From Clostridium sp. UBA701 (GTDB lineage Bacteria; Bacillota; Clostridia; Clostridiales; Clostridiaceae): a stretch of 64,000 nt of DNA. Shown in pieces: positions 17,953-26,322 of this stretch. The number at the start of each line of letters is the position of its first letter. Positions within the stretch are counted from its first letter, which is position 1. Under the pieces are notes generated by a model. The model made no database searches. It was not told the DNA's origin and was given only the letters and a program-made list of their open reading frames with translations. The stretch lies in NCBI GenBank assembly GCA_002298125.1, contig DBMJ01000013.1, positions 1-64,000 on the forward strand, given 5' to 3'. The translations under genes were made by a program, and so were the position numbers.

Positions 17953-19291
17953 AGTCACTATCCCAGGGATATTCTATAGAAGGCATATCTTTCAAAGAAT
18001 TAAAACCATATAGAACTGGTGGTATGAACAATTCAGTCTCTTCTTCCCTGGTCAATTCTGCAATCTTTGTTACGCCAACATAAACATCGGAAATTTTATA
18101 CCAGGTAGCATAATCTACATTACCAGTCTTAGGCAATGAAAAAATCCCCTGGAAGGTCATTACAGCTTTTCTGGTTTCAGCACCATATATTCCGTCTACT
18201 GCTTGCTTAGGTATAGCAGGATAAGCTTGTGCGATTCTATTCAAATAGGTCTGCACTGTTCTTACAGGTATTCCTCTGCTGCCTAGAGTGAGTACGTATC
18301 CTGGATAGGACTTAGGAATTCCCTTTACCTTTTCTGCAGTGGTAAGGCTTAAATCTGGTCCATAAAAATTTTTAAGTATTTCATAGGGTGTCTTTCCCTG
18401 ATCCCCAAGGTATTTGCTCCCCCATTGAGTGAGCCATCCTGGACATTTTACCTTTATTCCGTCACAGTACTGAGCTAGCAGTGGCTGCTTTGCATTGGGA
18501 CGCTTCATGTAGGTTGAAAAAATGCCATCCACTATTCTGCTTATATTGTCATAGATATTTCTCCCATAATTAAAGGCGTGGTCAAAGGCGGTAGAATTTG
18601 TAATATCAAAGTTTTTACCCTTTCCTCTATACCACTCTGTATAAATTCTGTTTAAGGTAAAGGAGATAATACAATAGAGATTTGCTGTGATAGTGGTTTC
18701 TGGCCAGGTTGAAAATATCTCACAGCAGGCTACATTTTTAATATAATTCTTAAAGGGTACCGTGTAATTTGGTGCTGAATCATCATCTGGTCTTCCTGCA
18801 TGAACAATTACAAATTCTGGCACCACTGGTTGAGCCAGCACCACTCCTCCTGTGGGTTTGGGAAGAGGCTTTTCCGGATCCTCCGGTATTTTTTCCGGAT
18901 AGTTTCCCACTAAGGTATTTGCTAGTATGTCGATAATCCCTTCCTGCCTATTTTCTCCTCTCTGCTGCTTTGTCATGTTACAAATTTGGAGAGCTGTCCT
19001 TTCAGGGTATATCTGACAACCTCTTATCATAAGAGGAACATAGCCAGGAGCTTCTACTCTTAAATCATAGAGACTGTAGGGAATATTTTTAGAAGGTCTC
19101 TGTGAATATTCTGGTGGAGGTGCGTTTAGCTCTGTTTGAGCAGTAAGACCGGAAGAATCACTGCTTAGTGTTGCTTGCTGTGGTGAGGTTGATTCTCCAG
19201 GAGTATTGGTAATTGTAACCTTTGCCCCAGGTAAGGGTACATAGGTGTTTTCTTCTAGGGTTTGAACCTTTAATCCGCCTGTAAAGGCCAT
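17951..19291 (-). CDS. sleC: spore cortex-lytic enzyme SleC precursor
   Basis: This is a 446-aa protein. The N-terminal region (1-150) has the SleC prodomain pattern with a Pro-rich loop and YSLYDLRVEAPGYVPLMIRG. The middle (about 165-300, VPEFVIVHAGRP...PETTITANLYCIISFTLNRIY) is the lytic region. A peptidoglycan-binding domain follows (about 335-415, LGSRGIPVRTVQTYLNRIA...VDGIYGAETRKAV). In clostridial spores SleC is kept as an inactive zymogen and is cut by Csp subtilases during germination, then degrades cortex peptidoglycan. A Val150-Val151 pair lies near where the C. perfringens enzyme is cut; this is an inference. GGAGGAG stands ten bases before the ATG. It lies directly downstream of the tandem Csp gene. 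Confidence 0.88.
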   Translation of the reverse strand: MAFTGGLKVQTLEENTYVPLPGAKVTITNTPGESTSPQQATLSSDSSGLTAQTELNAPPPEYSQRPSKNIPYSLYDLRVEAPGYVPLMIRGCQIYPERTALQICNMTKQQRGENRQEGIIDILANTLVGNYPEKIPEDPEKPLPKPTGGVVLAQPVVPEFVIVHAGRPDDDSAPNYTVPFKNYIKNVACCEIFSTWPETTITANLYCIISFTLNRIYTEWYRGKGKNFDITNSTAFDHAFNYGRNIYDNISRIVDGIFSTYMKRPNAKQPLLAQYCDGIKVKCPGWLTQWGSKYLGDQGKTPYEILKNFYGPDLSLTTAEKVKGIPKSYPGYVLTLGSRGIPVRTVQTYLNRIAQAYPAIPKQAVDGIYGAETRKAVMTFQGIFSLPKTGNVDYATWYKISDVYVGVTKIAELTREEETELFIPPVLYGFNSLKDMPSIEYPWDSD

Positions 19292-19370
19292 AAAATAAGC
19301 ACTCCTCCAATACGTAGTTCATAATATAATATGATAGTTACATTAAAAAGGTGCCATAAAAATTATATCT

Positions 19371-22300
19371 TTAGTATCCAAGCTCCCTTAATATTTGTAG
19401 ATAATCCAATATTTCTTCAGGTATAGACAGCGTTATGCTCTCTGAGGATTGTTCTTGTGCTTCTGCCCTTGAGGAACGTATATTTTCAAAGACCTTGGTC
19501 ATATTTAAGGTCCCATAACCCCATTCAGGATTAGGATATACATCTCCCGGCCTCTGGTCTGTTCCCCTTACAATATAGCTGATTATCTTAGTTGAATATA
19601 GAGTTGGGTCTCTTTTTAAAACAATTCCCCACTGCAGTATAAGGGCCACAGCCCCAGTTAAAACTGCTGACGCCGCGCTGCTTCCTGATACAACTTGTGT
19701 TCCCCCTTGTGGCTTTGTGGTAAGCACTGAAACTCCTCCGCAGGCCACCTCTGGTTTTATCCTGCCAAGCCTTGTAAAGCCTCTCCCAGAGGCGGGAGCT
19801 AAGGTATTATTGTTTTGATTGTAATAGGAGCAGGTAATAATATTTCGTGCTGCAGCAGGAGAGGTAAGGGTAGTATACTGCGATGGATTTAAATATTCTG
19901 TACCAGGCTTTAAGAGAGCCTTCTGTGGAATCCAAGCATCATACCTTCCATCAACTATATAATCTCCATATAGCTTAAATTGCCATATGCCCTCTCTTAT
20001 GCCCTCTATTTTAACACTTATTACCTCATCTCCTGATATTTCCTCTGGCATCTTATAAGCTACAATGATTCTGCTGCCCTCAAACACCAGCTTTATTTCT
20101 TCAGTTTGCTGAAGCTTTGCAGGTATCCTATCAATAGCTTCCCCAGAAGGTGACACTATGCCTAAGGAAATCTTATCTGGCCTATGGCCATATATGTCAA
20201 GGCTAAGGTTTTTCTGTTCCTTTCCCACCTTAAGCTCAATAATTTTAATGTCTCCAGCCTTTTGTATGGTTCCAGAGGTATGAGTTGCAGTGTCCCCTTC
20301 ATTTCCAGTGCCTGTAACTATTGCAAGTCCCCTAATCTTTGTAAGATCCTCTGCATACCTTTCCAGCACGCTATTACCATCATGACCACCCTCGTTGGTA
20401 CCAAGAGGAATATGAATTGAGGTGGGAGTGTTTAACTCCCTGGCCTTCGCAGCTATATATTTTAGTGCTAAAATCAGGTCAATACTGTCATATACAGGAA
20501 CAGCAGGCTGGTCTATGCCTATATAGTCTAATAAAATCTTTTTTGCTGGCTTTAATTTCACCACTATAAATTCTGCGTCTGGTGCAGCTCCTACAAGCTC
20601 AGGGTTCTTTCCCCTGCCCCCCATAATTCCTGCCATGGCAGTACCATGACCTATTTCATCCTTGCTATTTACTATGCTGTAGGGATCTCCTCCAGCTTTG
20701 GAGGCAGCAATGGCCTTGTTTATATCTGCAGAGCTATACTCACTACCAAAGTTAAAGGCTGTGGGAGGCTTTCCTGTACTTTGACTCTGATCCCACATGG
20801 ATATTATTCTTGTAGTGTCATCCTCCTTTGTAAATTCAGGGTTTAGGTAGTCTATGCCCGTGTCTATCATCCCTAAAATAACCCCTTGCCCTGTCAAATT
20901 CAAATACGGGTTTGAATGAAAGGGTAAAATATTTGCACTGCTTAATGGAGATACAGCATTTAAGGTATACACCGCAGGCTCATCTACATACACTATTCCC
21001 TTGGTTGCAGATGAAGCCAAATTTACCTTATCATTTCGGACCGTAATAACTGCATAGTTTTCGTCTAGAATAAAGGCACAGCCATACCCAGTACCCTTAA
21101 ATTCATTTACAATATCTCCATCATACTCAATAATAAAGCTTTGGTATTCTTCTTTTAAATATAGCTCTGCACAGCCTATGGGTGTTCCTACCTCAACTAA
21201 TTGCCTAGCTTCATAGTAGATTCCTCTACCAGTCATTTGAGTAGCTAAATCCAGTGCAGCCTTAACACAGGGTATACCGTAGCCCCAGAGGGGATTGGGA
21301 TAATCAAGGGCTGGTCTATCCCTTTTTGCAGTCTTTATGAGAAAATACTTAAGCCTCTCCCCGTACATATATGGGTCTTTTCCTTCTACAATGCCCCATT
21401 GAATAAGCAGTGCAGCTAATCCTGCTATATGAGGACACGCCATAGAGGTACCCGTCAGTGCATCATAGCCTCCCCCCGGTATGGAGGATTCTATGTTCTC
21501 CCCTGGTGCTGCTAAATCTGGCTTGGTAGGCTGAGCTCCCTCTCTTCCTCTTCCTGAAAAAGGGGATAGTGCCCCTGTGGCATTGTTATAGCTTCCTACT
21601 GATATGACATTATCCACCGTAGCAGGAATGCCCAAGGTGTTAAAGGGATTGGGCTGCAAGAACTTAGTGTTTGGATTTAATCCTTCTGCTATGGGAAGCC
21701 ATATATTATATCTGTTACCCTTGGTTGACTTTAAAGTTATTATTATGCTCCAGGTACCCTCAAGAAGAAATCCTTCAGGCGCTACAAGACTTATAATCAC
21801 CTCACCATTTACATTAAAGGGCAGAGGCCCTGTATCATACAAGAAATACCTGTCCCTATCTAAATTCCCTTCCTTATACCCTTGAGCAATATCAATAGGG
21901 CCGCTTGTACGTCCAGCAGGATTTTTAATTTCTATACTTATATCATCCACCAGAGACTTATAAAGCTCTAGTACTATAGCCTGCTCCTCAGGGGCAATGC
22001 TCAAGGCTATGGATTGGCGTTCTTTTAACACGCCCCCCACATGATGTGCTCTGTCTCCTTCATTTCCTGAGGCCACCACAAAGCTCATTCTCTCAAGCCC
22101 TGACACCGTATTTATATATTTCTCTAAAAGGCTATTGCCATCATGGGCCCCATCGTTGGTGCTAAAGCTTAAGTTAATAACTAGTGGTTTTTTTAATTCT
22201 GCACTTTTATCTAGAAGAAATTTTATTCCCCTCATAAGCTGAGTACTCTTTCCTGAGTTTAACCTTCCTGGAGCAGTCATCTTAACCATGGCTATACTGC

Positions 22301-23021
22301 TTTCATAGGCCACCCCATAATAACGTTTATCTATATTTCCCCCAGCACAGGCTATTCCTGCCACATGAGTGCCATGTCCACTAAGGTCGCTTTCTGGCAC
22401 AATAGATGACGGATTATTAGATTTTAGTGCTTTATCTATGTCACTGCTGTTCCAAACCTTTCCTCCAGCTGATAGATCATATATATAATCTATTCTAGTA
22501 TTTCCCTCTGCTGTTCTAAAGGCTGGATGGGAATAGTCTATCCCCGAGTCAATAAACCCAACTAAAACCCCTTTACCAGAGAGTTTATATGCATCCCATG
22601 TTTCAGGCACACAGATATCTCGGTTGCTCTCAAAAAAAGAGGTATAAAGAGTCTTCGGCAGTTCAAGATATTGTATGGTGTTTATGGAAGCAACCTTGTC
22701 AATGTCTGAAATGGAAGCAGTTATTATACCAAAGCCAAAGCCTAAGGATTCAAATACTGCACCTAGAGCCTCCACTGCACTTTTGGTTTCAGCCTCACGA
22801 TTTCCAAATAGGACCACAAGCTCTACTTTATCCTTTAGCATTTCCTCCTGACCGGAATATGAGATAAGCTTTTCTCTTATGCTTGCTGGCAGCTGTGATA
22901 ATAAATTAAGGAGACCTCCCTTATTGTTCGTGAAAATCCCTCCACAAAAATATTCTATATTCATATTATGATGATTGCGATGTTTTGGTGAAAGCAAAAG
23001 CTTGTACGCGGTTTTAGCCAT
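19371..23021 (-). CDS. tandem Csp germination protease (CspBA-type, two subtilase domains)
   Basis: This is a ~1216-aa chain with two subtilisin domains in a row and no signal peptide. Numbers below are from the TTG at 23027. Domain 1 has Asp160 (FIDSGID), His218 (SGHGTHVAG), oxyanion Asn322 (ASGNEGD) and Ser528 (GTSMACP). Domain 2 has Asp722 (MIDTGID), His794 (GHGTAMAG), Asn909 (GTGNEGD) and Ser1117 (GSSAASA). Csp proteases activate pro-SleC; in C. difficile the fused CspBA has an active CspB half and a dead CspA half, but here both triads look complete. No third csp gene (cspC) is in the window. The start (TTG 23027 or ATG 23021) has no strong ribosome site and lies 11-17 bases after the regulator gene, suggesting translational coupling. 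Confidence 0.9.
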   Translation of the reverse strand: MAKTAYKLLLSPKHRNHHNMNIEYFCGGIFTNNKGGLLNLLSQLPASIREKLISYSGQEEMLKDKVELVVLFGNREAETKSAVEALGAVFESLGFGFGIITASISDIDKVASINTIQYLELPKTLYTSFFESNRDICVPETWDAYKLSGKGVLVGFIDSGIDYSHPAFRTAEGNTRIDYIYDLSAGGKVWNSSDIDKALKSNNPSSIVPESDLSGHGTHVAGIACAGGNIDKRYYGVAYESSIAMVKMTAPGRLNSGKSTQLMRGIKFLLDKSAELKKPLVINLSFSTNDGAHDGNSLLEKYINTVSGLERMSFVVASGNEGDRAHHVGGVLKERQSIALSIAPEEQAIVLELYKSLVDDISIEIKNPAGRTSGPIDIAQGYKEGNLDRDRYFLYDTGPLPFNVNGEVIISLVAPEGFLLEGTWSIIITLKSTKGNRYNIWLPIAEGLNPNTKFLQPNPFNTLGIPATVDNVISVGSYNNATGALSPFSGRGREGAQPTKPDLAAPGENIESSIPGGGYDALTGTSMACPHIAGLAALLIQWGIVEGKDPYMYGERLKYFLIKTAKRDRPALDYPNPLWGYGIPCVKAALDLATQMTGRGIYYEARQLVEVGTPIGCAELYLKEEYQSFIIEYDGDIVNEFKGTGYGCAFILDENYAVITVRNDKVNLASSATKGIVYVDEPAVYTLNAVSPLSSANILPFHSNPYLNLTGQGVILGMIDTGIDYLNPEFTKEDDTTRIISMWDQSQSTGKPPTAFNFGSEYSSADINKAIAASKAGGDPYSIVNSKDEIGHGTAMAGIMGGRGKNPELVGAAPDAEFIVVKLKPAKKILLDYIGIDQPAVPVYDSIDLILALKYIAAKARELNTPTSIHIPLGTNEGGHDGNSVLERYAEDLTKIRGLAIVTGTGNEGDTATHTSGTIQKAGDIKIIELKVGKEQKNLSLDIYGHRPDKISLGIVSPSGEAIDRIPAKLQQTEEIKLVFEGSRIIVAYKMPEEISGDEVISVKIEGIREGIWQFKLYGDYIVDGRYDAWIPQKALLKPGTEYLNPSQYTTLTSPAAARNIITCSYYNQNNNTLAPASGRGFTRLGRIKPEVACGGVSVLTTKPQGGTQVVSGSSAASAVLTGAVALILQWGIVLKRDPTLYSTKIISYIVRGTDQRPGDVYPNPEWGYGTLNMTKVFENIRSSRAEAQEQSSESITLSIPEEILDYLQILRELGY

Positions 23022-23038
23022 GTACAAGCTATCTGGTA

Positions 23039-23752
23039 TTATAAATTAAATTGTACTCTCATTAGCCTTGCAATCACCTTAAAATCCTTTATGGATAAGG
23101 TCTCTGTTCTTAAGCTTCCTCTATTACTTAACAGAAGCACCTTGCTGCTATCTAGTACTTTAATCTGCCTAAGCTTTCTCTCTCCATTATGTTCTATAAG
23201 GCATATGGTATTGTTAGTAACTTCTCCTGTTATATGTGAGAGAGCTATGTCTCCAGGCATTATTCTAAAGCCTGACATATCCTCATCCTCTATGCTAAGG
23301 TAAAAAACCTTATCCTGGGCATAGCCTTCAATCTTATTGGATTGTAGAGGCATAAGCACAATTCCTACCTTTTCTGAAAGGTTATACTTTAATACAGGCA
23401 CTTCCTTTAAGACCTGTCCAAAGGCTTCTCCCCAAAGCGGTTTAACTTCTTCATTTCCCCTTTTGTTATTTTGCCCTGGAATTTGCTTGTCAAAACTAGG
23501 AAGACTTTTTGCAGCCCCACTATCTTGGGACTCTTCTTCATAAGTCTGCTCCTCAAAGGCCATGGTGATATCATTTATATTTTTCCCAAGAACCTTAGAA
23601 ATTCTCCCTATAAGCGCCTCATTAATAACCCTTCTGCCCTGCTCTACTTCGTTTATAAAGCCTTCAGACACTCCAAGCTTTTTGCCCAGCTGTTTTGCAG
23701 ACATACCCTGCTCAATTCTTAAGCTTTTTATTTTTTCTCCTACCCTGTTCAT
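23039..23752 (-). CDS. XRE-family regulator with S24/LexA-like C-terminal domain
   Basis: This is a 237-aa protein. Residues 5-60 form a lambda-repressor-type helix-turn-helix (IKSLRIEQGMSAKQLGKKLG, EGFINEVEQGRRVI). A linker with polar and acidic residues follows. Residues about 140-237 resemble the S24/LexA fold (FRIMPGDIALSHITG, NTICLIEHNGERKLRQI), but the usual SxM serine motif is not evident, so self-cleavage is doubtful. AAGGAGG lies seven bases before the ATG at 23752. It sits just upstream of the Csp gene on the same strand and probably opens the csp-sleC transcript, so it may link this locus to developmental or small-molecule control. Confidence 0.8.
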   Translation of the reverse strand: MNRVGEKIKSLRIEQGMSAKQLGKKLGVSEGFINEVEQGRRVINEALIGRISKVLGKNINDITMAFEEQTYEEESQDSGAAKSLPSFDKQIPGQNNKRGNEEVKPLWGEAFGQVLKEVPVLKYNLSEKVGIVLMPLQSNKIEGYAQDKVFYLSIEDEDMSGFRIMPGDIALSHITGEVTNNTICLIEHNGERKLRQIKVLDSSKVLLLSNRGSLRTETLSIKDFKVIARLMRVQFNL

Positions 23753-23839
23753 GCCCTTACCTCCTTGCAAATTTACCTCTATGCAGACATTAAAACACTC
23801 CTCCTAAGCATTATAAGAGGAGTGCATACACTAATAATA

Positions 23840-24220
23840 TTATTTGCCCTGTTTTTTGTACCATTCTCGCTCTTCTATAAGGTGTTCTATGAGCTCCTCC
23901 ACAGTCCAATTAATAGAGGTAGGTGTTATCACTGCTAAAATAGGCATCTCTTTATACCCACTCTTTAGAGCAGTTATCAGCTTGTTTATATCCTCATCGC
24001 TGTAATTGTTTAAAAGTATTACTTTAGCTAGTGGAGCTGCACCCTTAAAAACACCTATTCGTTTGTTATCAATTATGTCTTTTACGGTCATTGAAAGCAT
24101 ATCATCCTCAATGATCTTATAGGCCGGAAGCTTTTTATCCTCTAACACCCCCATAAGAAGATGCTTATCCTCCTCTAGAAAGCCATATATATACGTACCC
24201 TTTTGGTTACTTAAGCTCAT
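23840..24220 (-). CDS. DUF3783 domain protein
   Basis: This is a 126-aa cytoplasmic protein. The pattern LAVITPTSINWTVEEL followed by EHLIEEREWYKKQ at the C-terminus, and ILLNNYSDEDINKLI in the middle, are those of the clostridial DUF3783 family of unknown function. The ATG at 24220 has AGGA upstream; the longer in-frame start (24268) would overlap the ppiB gene. It is separated from the upstream ppiB stop by 13 bases and is likely co-transcribed with it. Confidence 0.8.
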   Translation of the reverse strand: MSLSNQKGTYIYGFLEEDKHLLMGVLEDKKLPAYKIIEDDMLSMTVKDIIDNKRIGVFKGAAPLAKVILLNNYSDEDINKLITALKSGYKEMPILAVITPTSINWTVEELIEHLIEEREWYKKQGK

Positions 24221-24233
24221 AATCTCACATCCT

Positions 24234-24752
24234 TTAAAGCTTTTTTGGTTCTGGGTAATCCACCCCAAAGGTTTCTACAGTTACCTCTTCCATAGTCTGT
24301 TCCTCATAAGGTCTATCTCTAAAGTCAGTCTTTGCAGACACTATTTCATCTGCAACCTCTTGCCCCTCTATTAGCTTTCCAAAGGCTGCATAGTTTCCAT
24401 CAAGGTGTGGAGAATTCTTCACCATTATAAAGAACTGACTGCCTGCAGAGTCTGGGTCTGAAGCTCTTGCCATAGACAAAACTCCCTCTGTATGCTTTAA
24501 GCTATTTTTAAAGCCATTTGCATTAAACTCTCCCTTTATGGAATAGCCAGGGCCTCCTACTCCTGAACCCTCTGGACATCCACCCTGAATCATAAAACCA
24601 GGTATAACCCTATGAAATATTAGACCATTATAGTAGCCCTTCTTTATTAAGCTGATATAATTATTTACTGTATTGGGGGCTATCTCAGGGTAAAGCTCAG
24701 CCTTCATTATCTTACCATTTTTCATTTTAATAGTTACTATTGGATTTGTCAT
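24234..24752 (-). CDS. ppiB: cyclophilin-type peptidyl-prolyl cis-trans isomerase
   Basis: This is a 172-aa single-domain cyclophilin without signal peptide, so it acts in the cytoplasm. The core motifs FHRVIPGFMIQGG (with the catalytic Arg), GVLSMARA and GSQFFIMVKNSPHLDGNYAAFG are intact. It speeds proline cis-trans isomerisation during protein folding. AAAGGAGAG precedes the ATG. It is the first gene of a two-gene unit with the DUF3783 gene. Confidence 0.92.
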   Translation of the reverse strand: MTNPIVTIKMKNGKIMKAELYPEIAPNTVNNYISLIKKGYYNGLIFHRVIPGFMIQGGCPEGSGVGGPGYSIKGEFNANGFKNSLKHTEGVLSMARASDPDSAGSQFFIMVKNSPHLDGNYAAFGKLIEGQEVADEIVSAKTDFRDRPYEEQTMEEVTVETFGVDYPEPKKL

Positions 24753-24871
24753 ATTATTTCTCTCTCCTTTATGTAGAAATTTTAATACCTTAGGTTTTTT
24801 TACATGCCTTATATTTATATGTTTATTATCAATATTTTATCATTTTTTTCAATAGTTAAACATACAAAAAA

Positions 24872-24895
24872 ACAAAAACCCGGCAAGCTGCCGGG
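24872..24895 (-). terminator. terminator of the STAS-like gene
   Basis: The GC-rich stem 24879-24885 with 24889-24895 runs into TTTTTGTTTTTT on the minus strand, just after the stop codon at 24901. Confidence 0.88.
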
Positions 24896-24900
24896 CTATA

Positions 24901-25170
24901 TTAAAAAGCTGTTCCTAATACCACTCTTCTATAAGCACTTTGATTTGATAGATTTTTAACACAAACATTGTCTATAATGTAATCTCTGCCTTTATCATAA
25001 AACAAGTCTGTGAATAGATTGCTAAAGAATGAGCAGTTTACTTTTGTAATTTCTGCAAAATCCAAGGTTATTGGCTGGTCTAAATTTTCCTTAATAACCT
25101 CCTTTAATATAATGGCGTCTTCCGGCTGAACTTCTCTTCCCACAATGTCCTTAACCAGTATATTTTTCAT
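24901..25170 (-). CDS. STAS-like domain protein (DUF4325)
   Basis: This is an 89-aa protein. LDQPITLDFAEITKVNCSFFSNLFTDL and the ending NLSNQSAYRRVV fit the DUF4325 STAS-like family. These small proteins occur alone or next to anti-sigma-type ATPases, but no such partner is encoded nearby. A GGGTGAAGGGAA ribosome site precedes the ATG. It is monocistronic with a strong terminator. The cellular role is unknown. Confidence 0.78.
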   Translation of the reverse strand: MKNILVKDIVGREVQPEDAIILKEVIKENLDQPITLDFAEITKVNCSFFSNLFTDLFYDKGRDYIIDNVCVKNLSNQSAYRRVVLGTAF

Positions 25171-25287
25171 TTCCCTTCACCCCTATAATTAATAATTAAA
25201 ATATTCTATCAATTTCTTCTGTCAATATTAATATAACAAAGCTCCTAGGGGTTTGTCAAGTATTTAACAATATATTTTGTTAAATTT

Positions 25288-26061
25288 TTAATAATCTAAT
25301 AATCTATAGCTTAAATCCAATAAGTACTTGCTTTCTCCTGAATTATATATTTTAATTTCACCCTTTTCTCCAGCAGGTCTTAACATATTATTTCCCTCAA
25401 GCTGTCTTAATAGCTGCCTTGCAGTGCCCGCACTTCCATCTATAATCTCCACCTTAGACTTAAGCACCTTCCACAGGGATTTCTTTATAAAGGGATAATG
25501 AGTACATCCTAAAACGATGGCTGCTATATCCTTTTTCATAAAGGGAGATAACTTTTCCTCAAGAAATTTCTCCAGCACTTCTCCATCTAAAACATTGGCC
25601 TCAATAAGCTCCACCAGTCCTGCACAGGGTAGTGGCACTATGTCTGCCTTCTTTGCATACTGCTGCATGAGATTGTTAAACTTTCTCTCAGCCAAGGTCA
25701 TAGGAGTTGCCATTATTATTATCTTTCCTCTTTTTTTCAGCTCCACTGCAGGCTTAAGTGCAGGCTCTATGCCTATAATAGGAAGAGGACTATAGGTATC
25801 TCTTAGTATGTCAATAGCTGCAGAGGTGGCTGTGTTACAGGCTACCACCACAGCCTTCACATCCTTTTCTACTAGAAAATCAACTGCAGCCTTACTAAGC
25901 TCTACAACCTCTTGTACCCTCTTAGTTCCATAGGGAGCATTTTTTGAATCTCCTAGATATATATAATTTTCTTGTGGCATTATGCTAATAGCTTCTTTTA
26001 ATACGCTTATTCCACCTACTCCAGAATCAAAAAATCCTATTGGCTTATCAAAATCCTTCAA
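25288..26061 (-). CDS. murI: glutamate racemase
   Basis: This is a 257-aa protein that makes D-glutamate from L-glutamate for peptidoglycan. The two catalytic cysteines are in VACNTATS (about residue 74) and LGCTHYP (about 185), and the N-terminal IGFFDSGVGGISV and YLGDSKNAPYG motifs are complete. A TTG start has GAGGAG eight bases upstream. It is transcribed away from the divergent glutamine synthetase gene and has no clear terminator in the 117-base gap after it. Confidence 0.95.
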   Translation of the reverse strand: MKDFDKPIGFFDSGVGGISVLKEAISIMPQENYIYLGDSKNAPYGTKRVQEVVELSKAAVDFLVEKDVKAVVVACNTATSAAIDILRDTYSPLPIIGIEPALKPAVELKKRGKIIIMATPMTLAERKFNNLMQQYAKKADIVPLPCAGLVELIEANVLDGEVLEKFLEEKLSPFMKKDIAAIVLGCTHYPFIKKSLWKVLKSKVEIIDGSAGTARQLLRQLEGNNMLRPAGEKGEIKIYNSGESKYLLDLSYRLLDY

Positions 26062-26322
26062 AGTAATCTCTCCTCACAATATATATAACGTTTCTCTAAT
26101 AGCTCTATATAATAGTCTAATAATTTTTATTAAAAATACGCTTCACTAACTATTTTAATTTTATAATTTGCACAATTCAATATACTTTAGCATACATTGA
26201 CAAGTTTTTATGATTGTAATAAACTAAATCTTATTTATTAGTTTAAAGCACTAAAGTATATGGTTTGATTTTACAGTATAAAAATAATTTACATACATAA
26301 TTAAATAAATGGGGGAATAAAA
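26062..26322. promoter_or_regulatory. divergent murI/glnA intergenic region
   Basis: This 260-base A/T-rich region must hold the promoters of murI (minus) and glnA (plus). I see no recognisable riboswitch, T-box or long inverted repeat. GGGGGAATAAAA just before 26323 is the glnA ribosome site. Confidence 0.4.

Noticed and set aside
19292..19370. Sporulation sigma-G promoter before sleC
   Set aside because: A CATATTA element fits the -10 pattern but no matching -35 stands at the right distance, so I do not report it.
26062..26322. glnA riboswitch or T-box upstream of glutamine synthetase
   Set aside because: I looked for conserved T-box and hairpin elements and saw only A/T-rich sequence without a strong stem.
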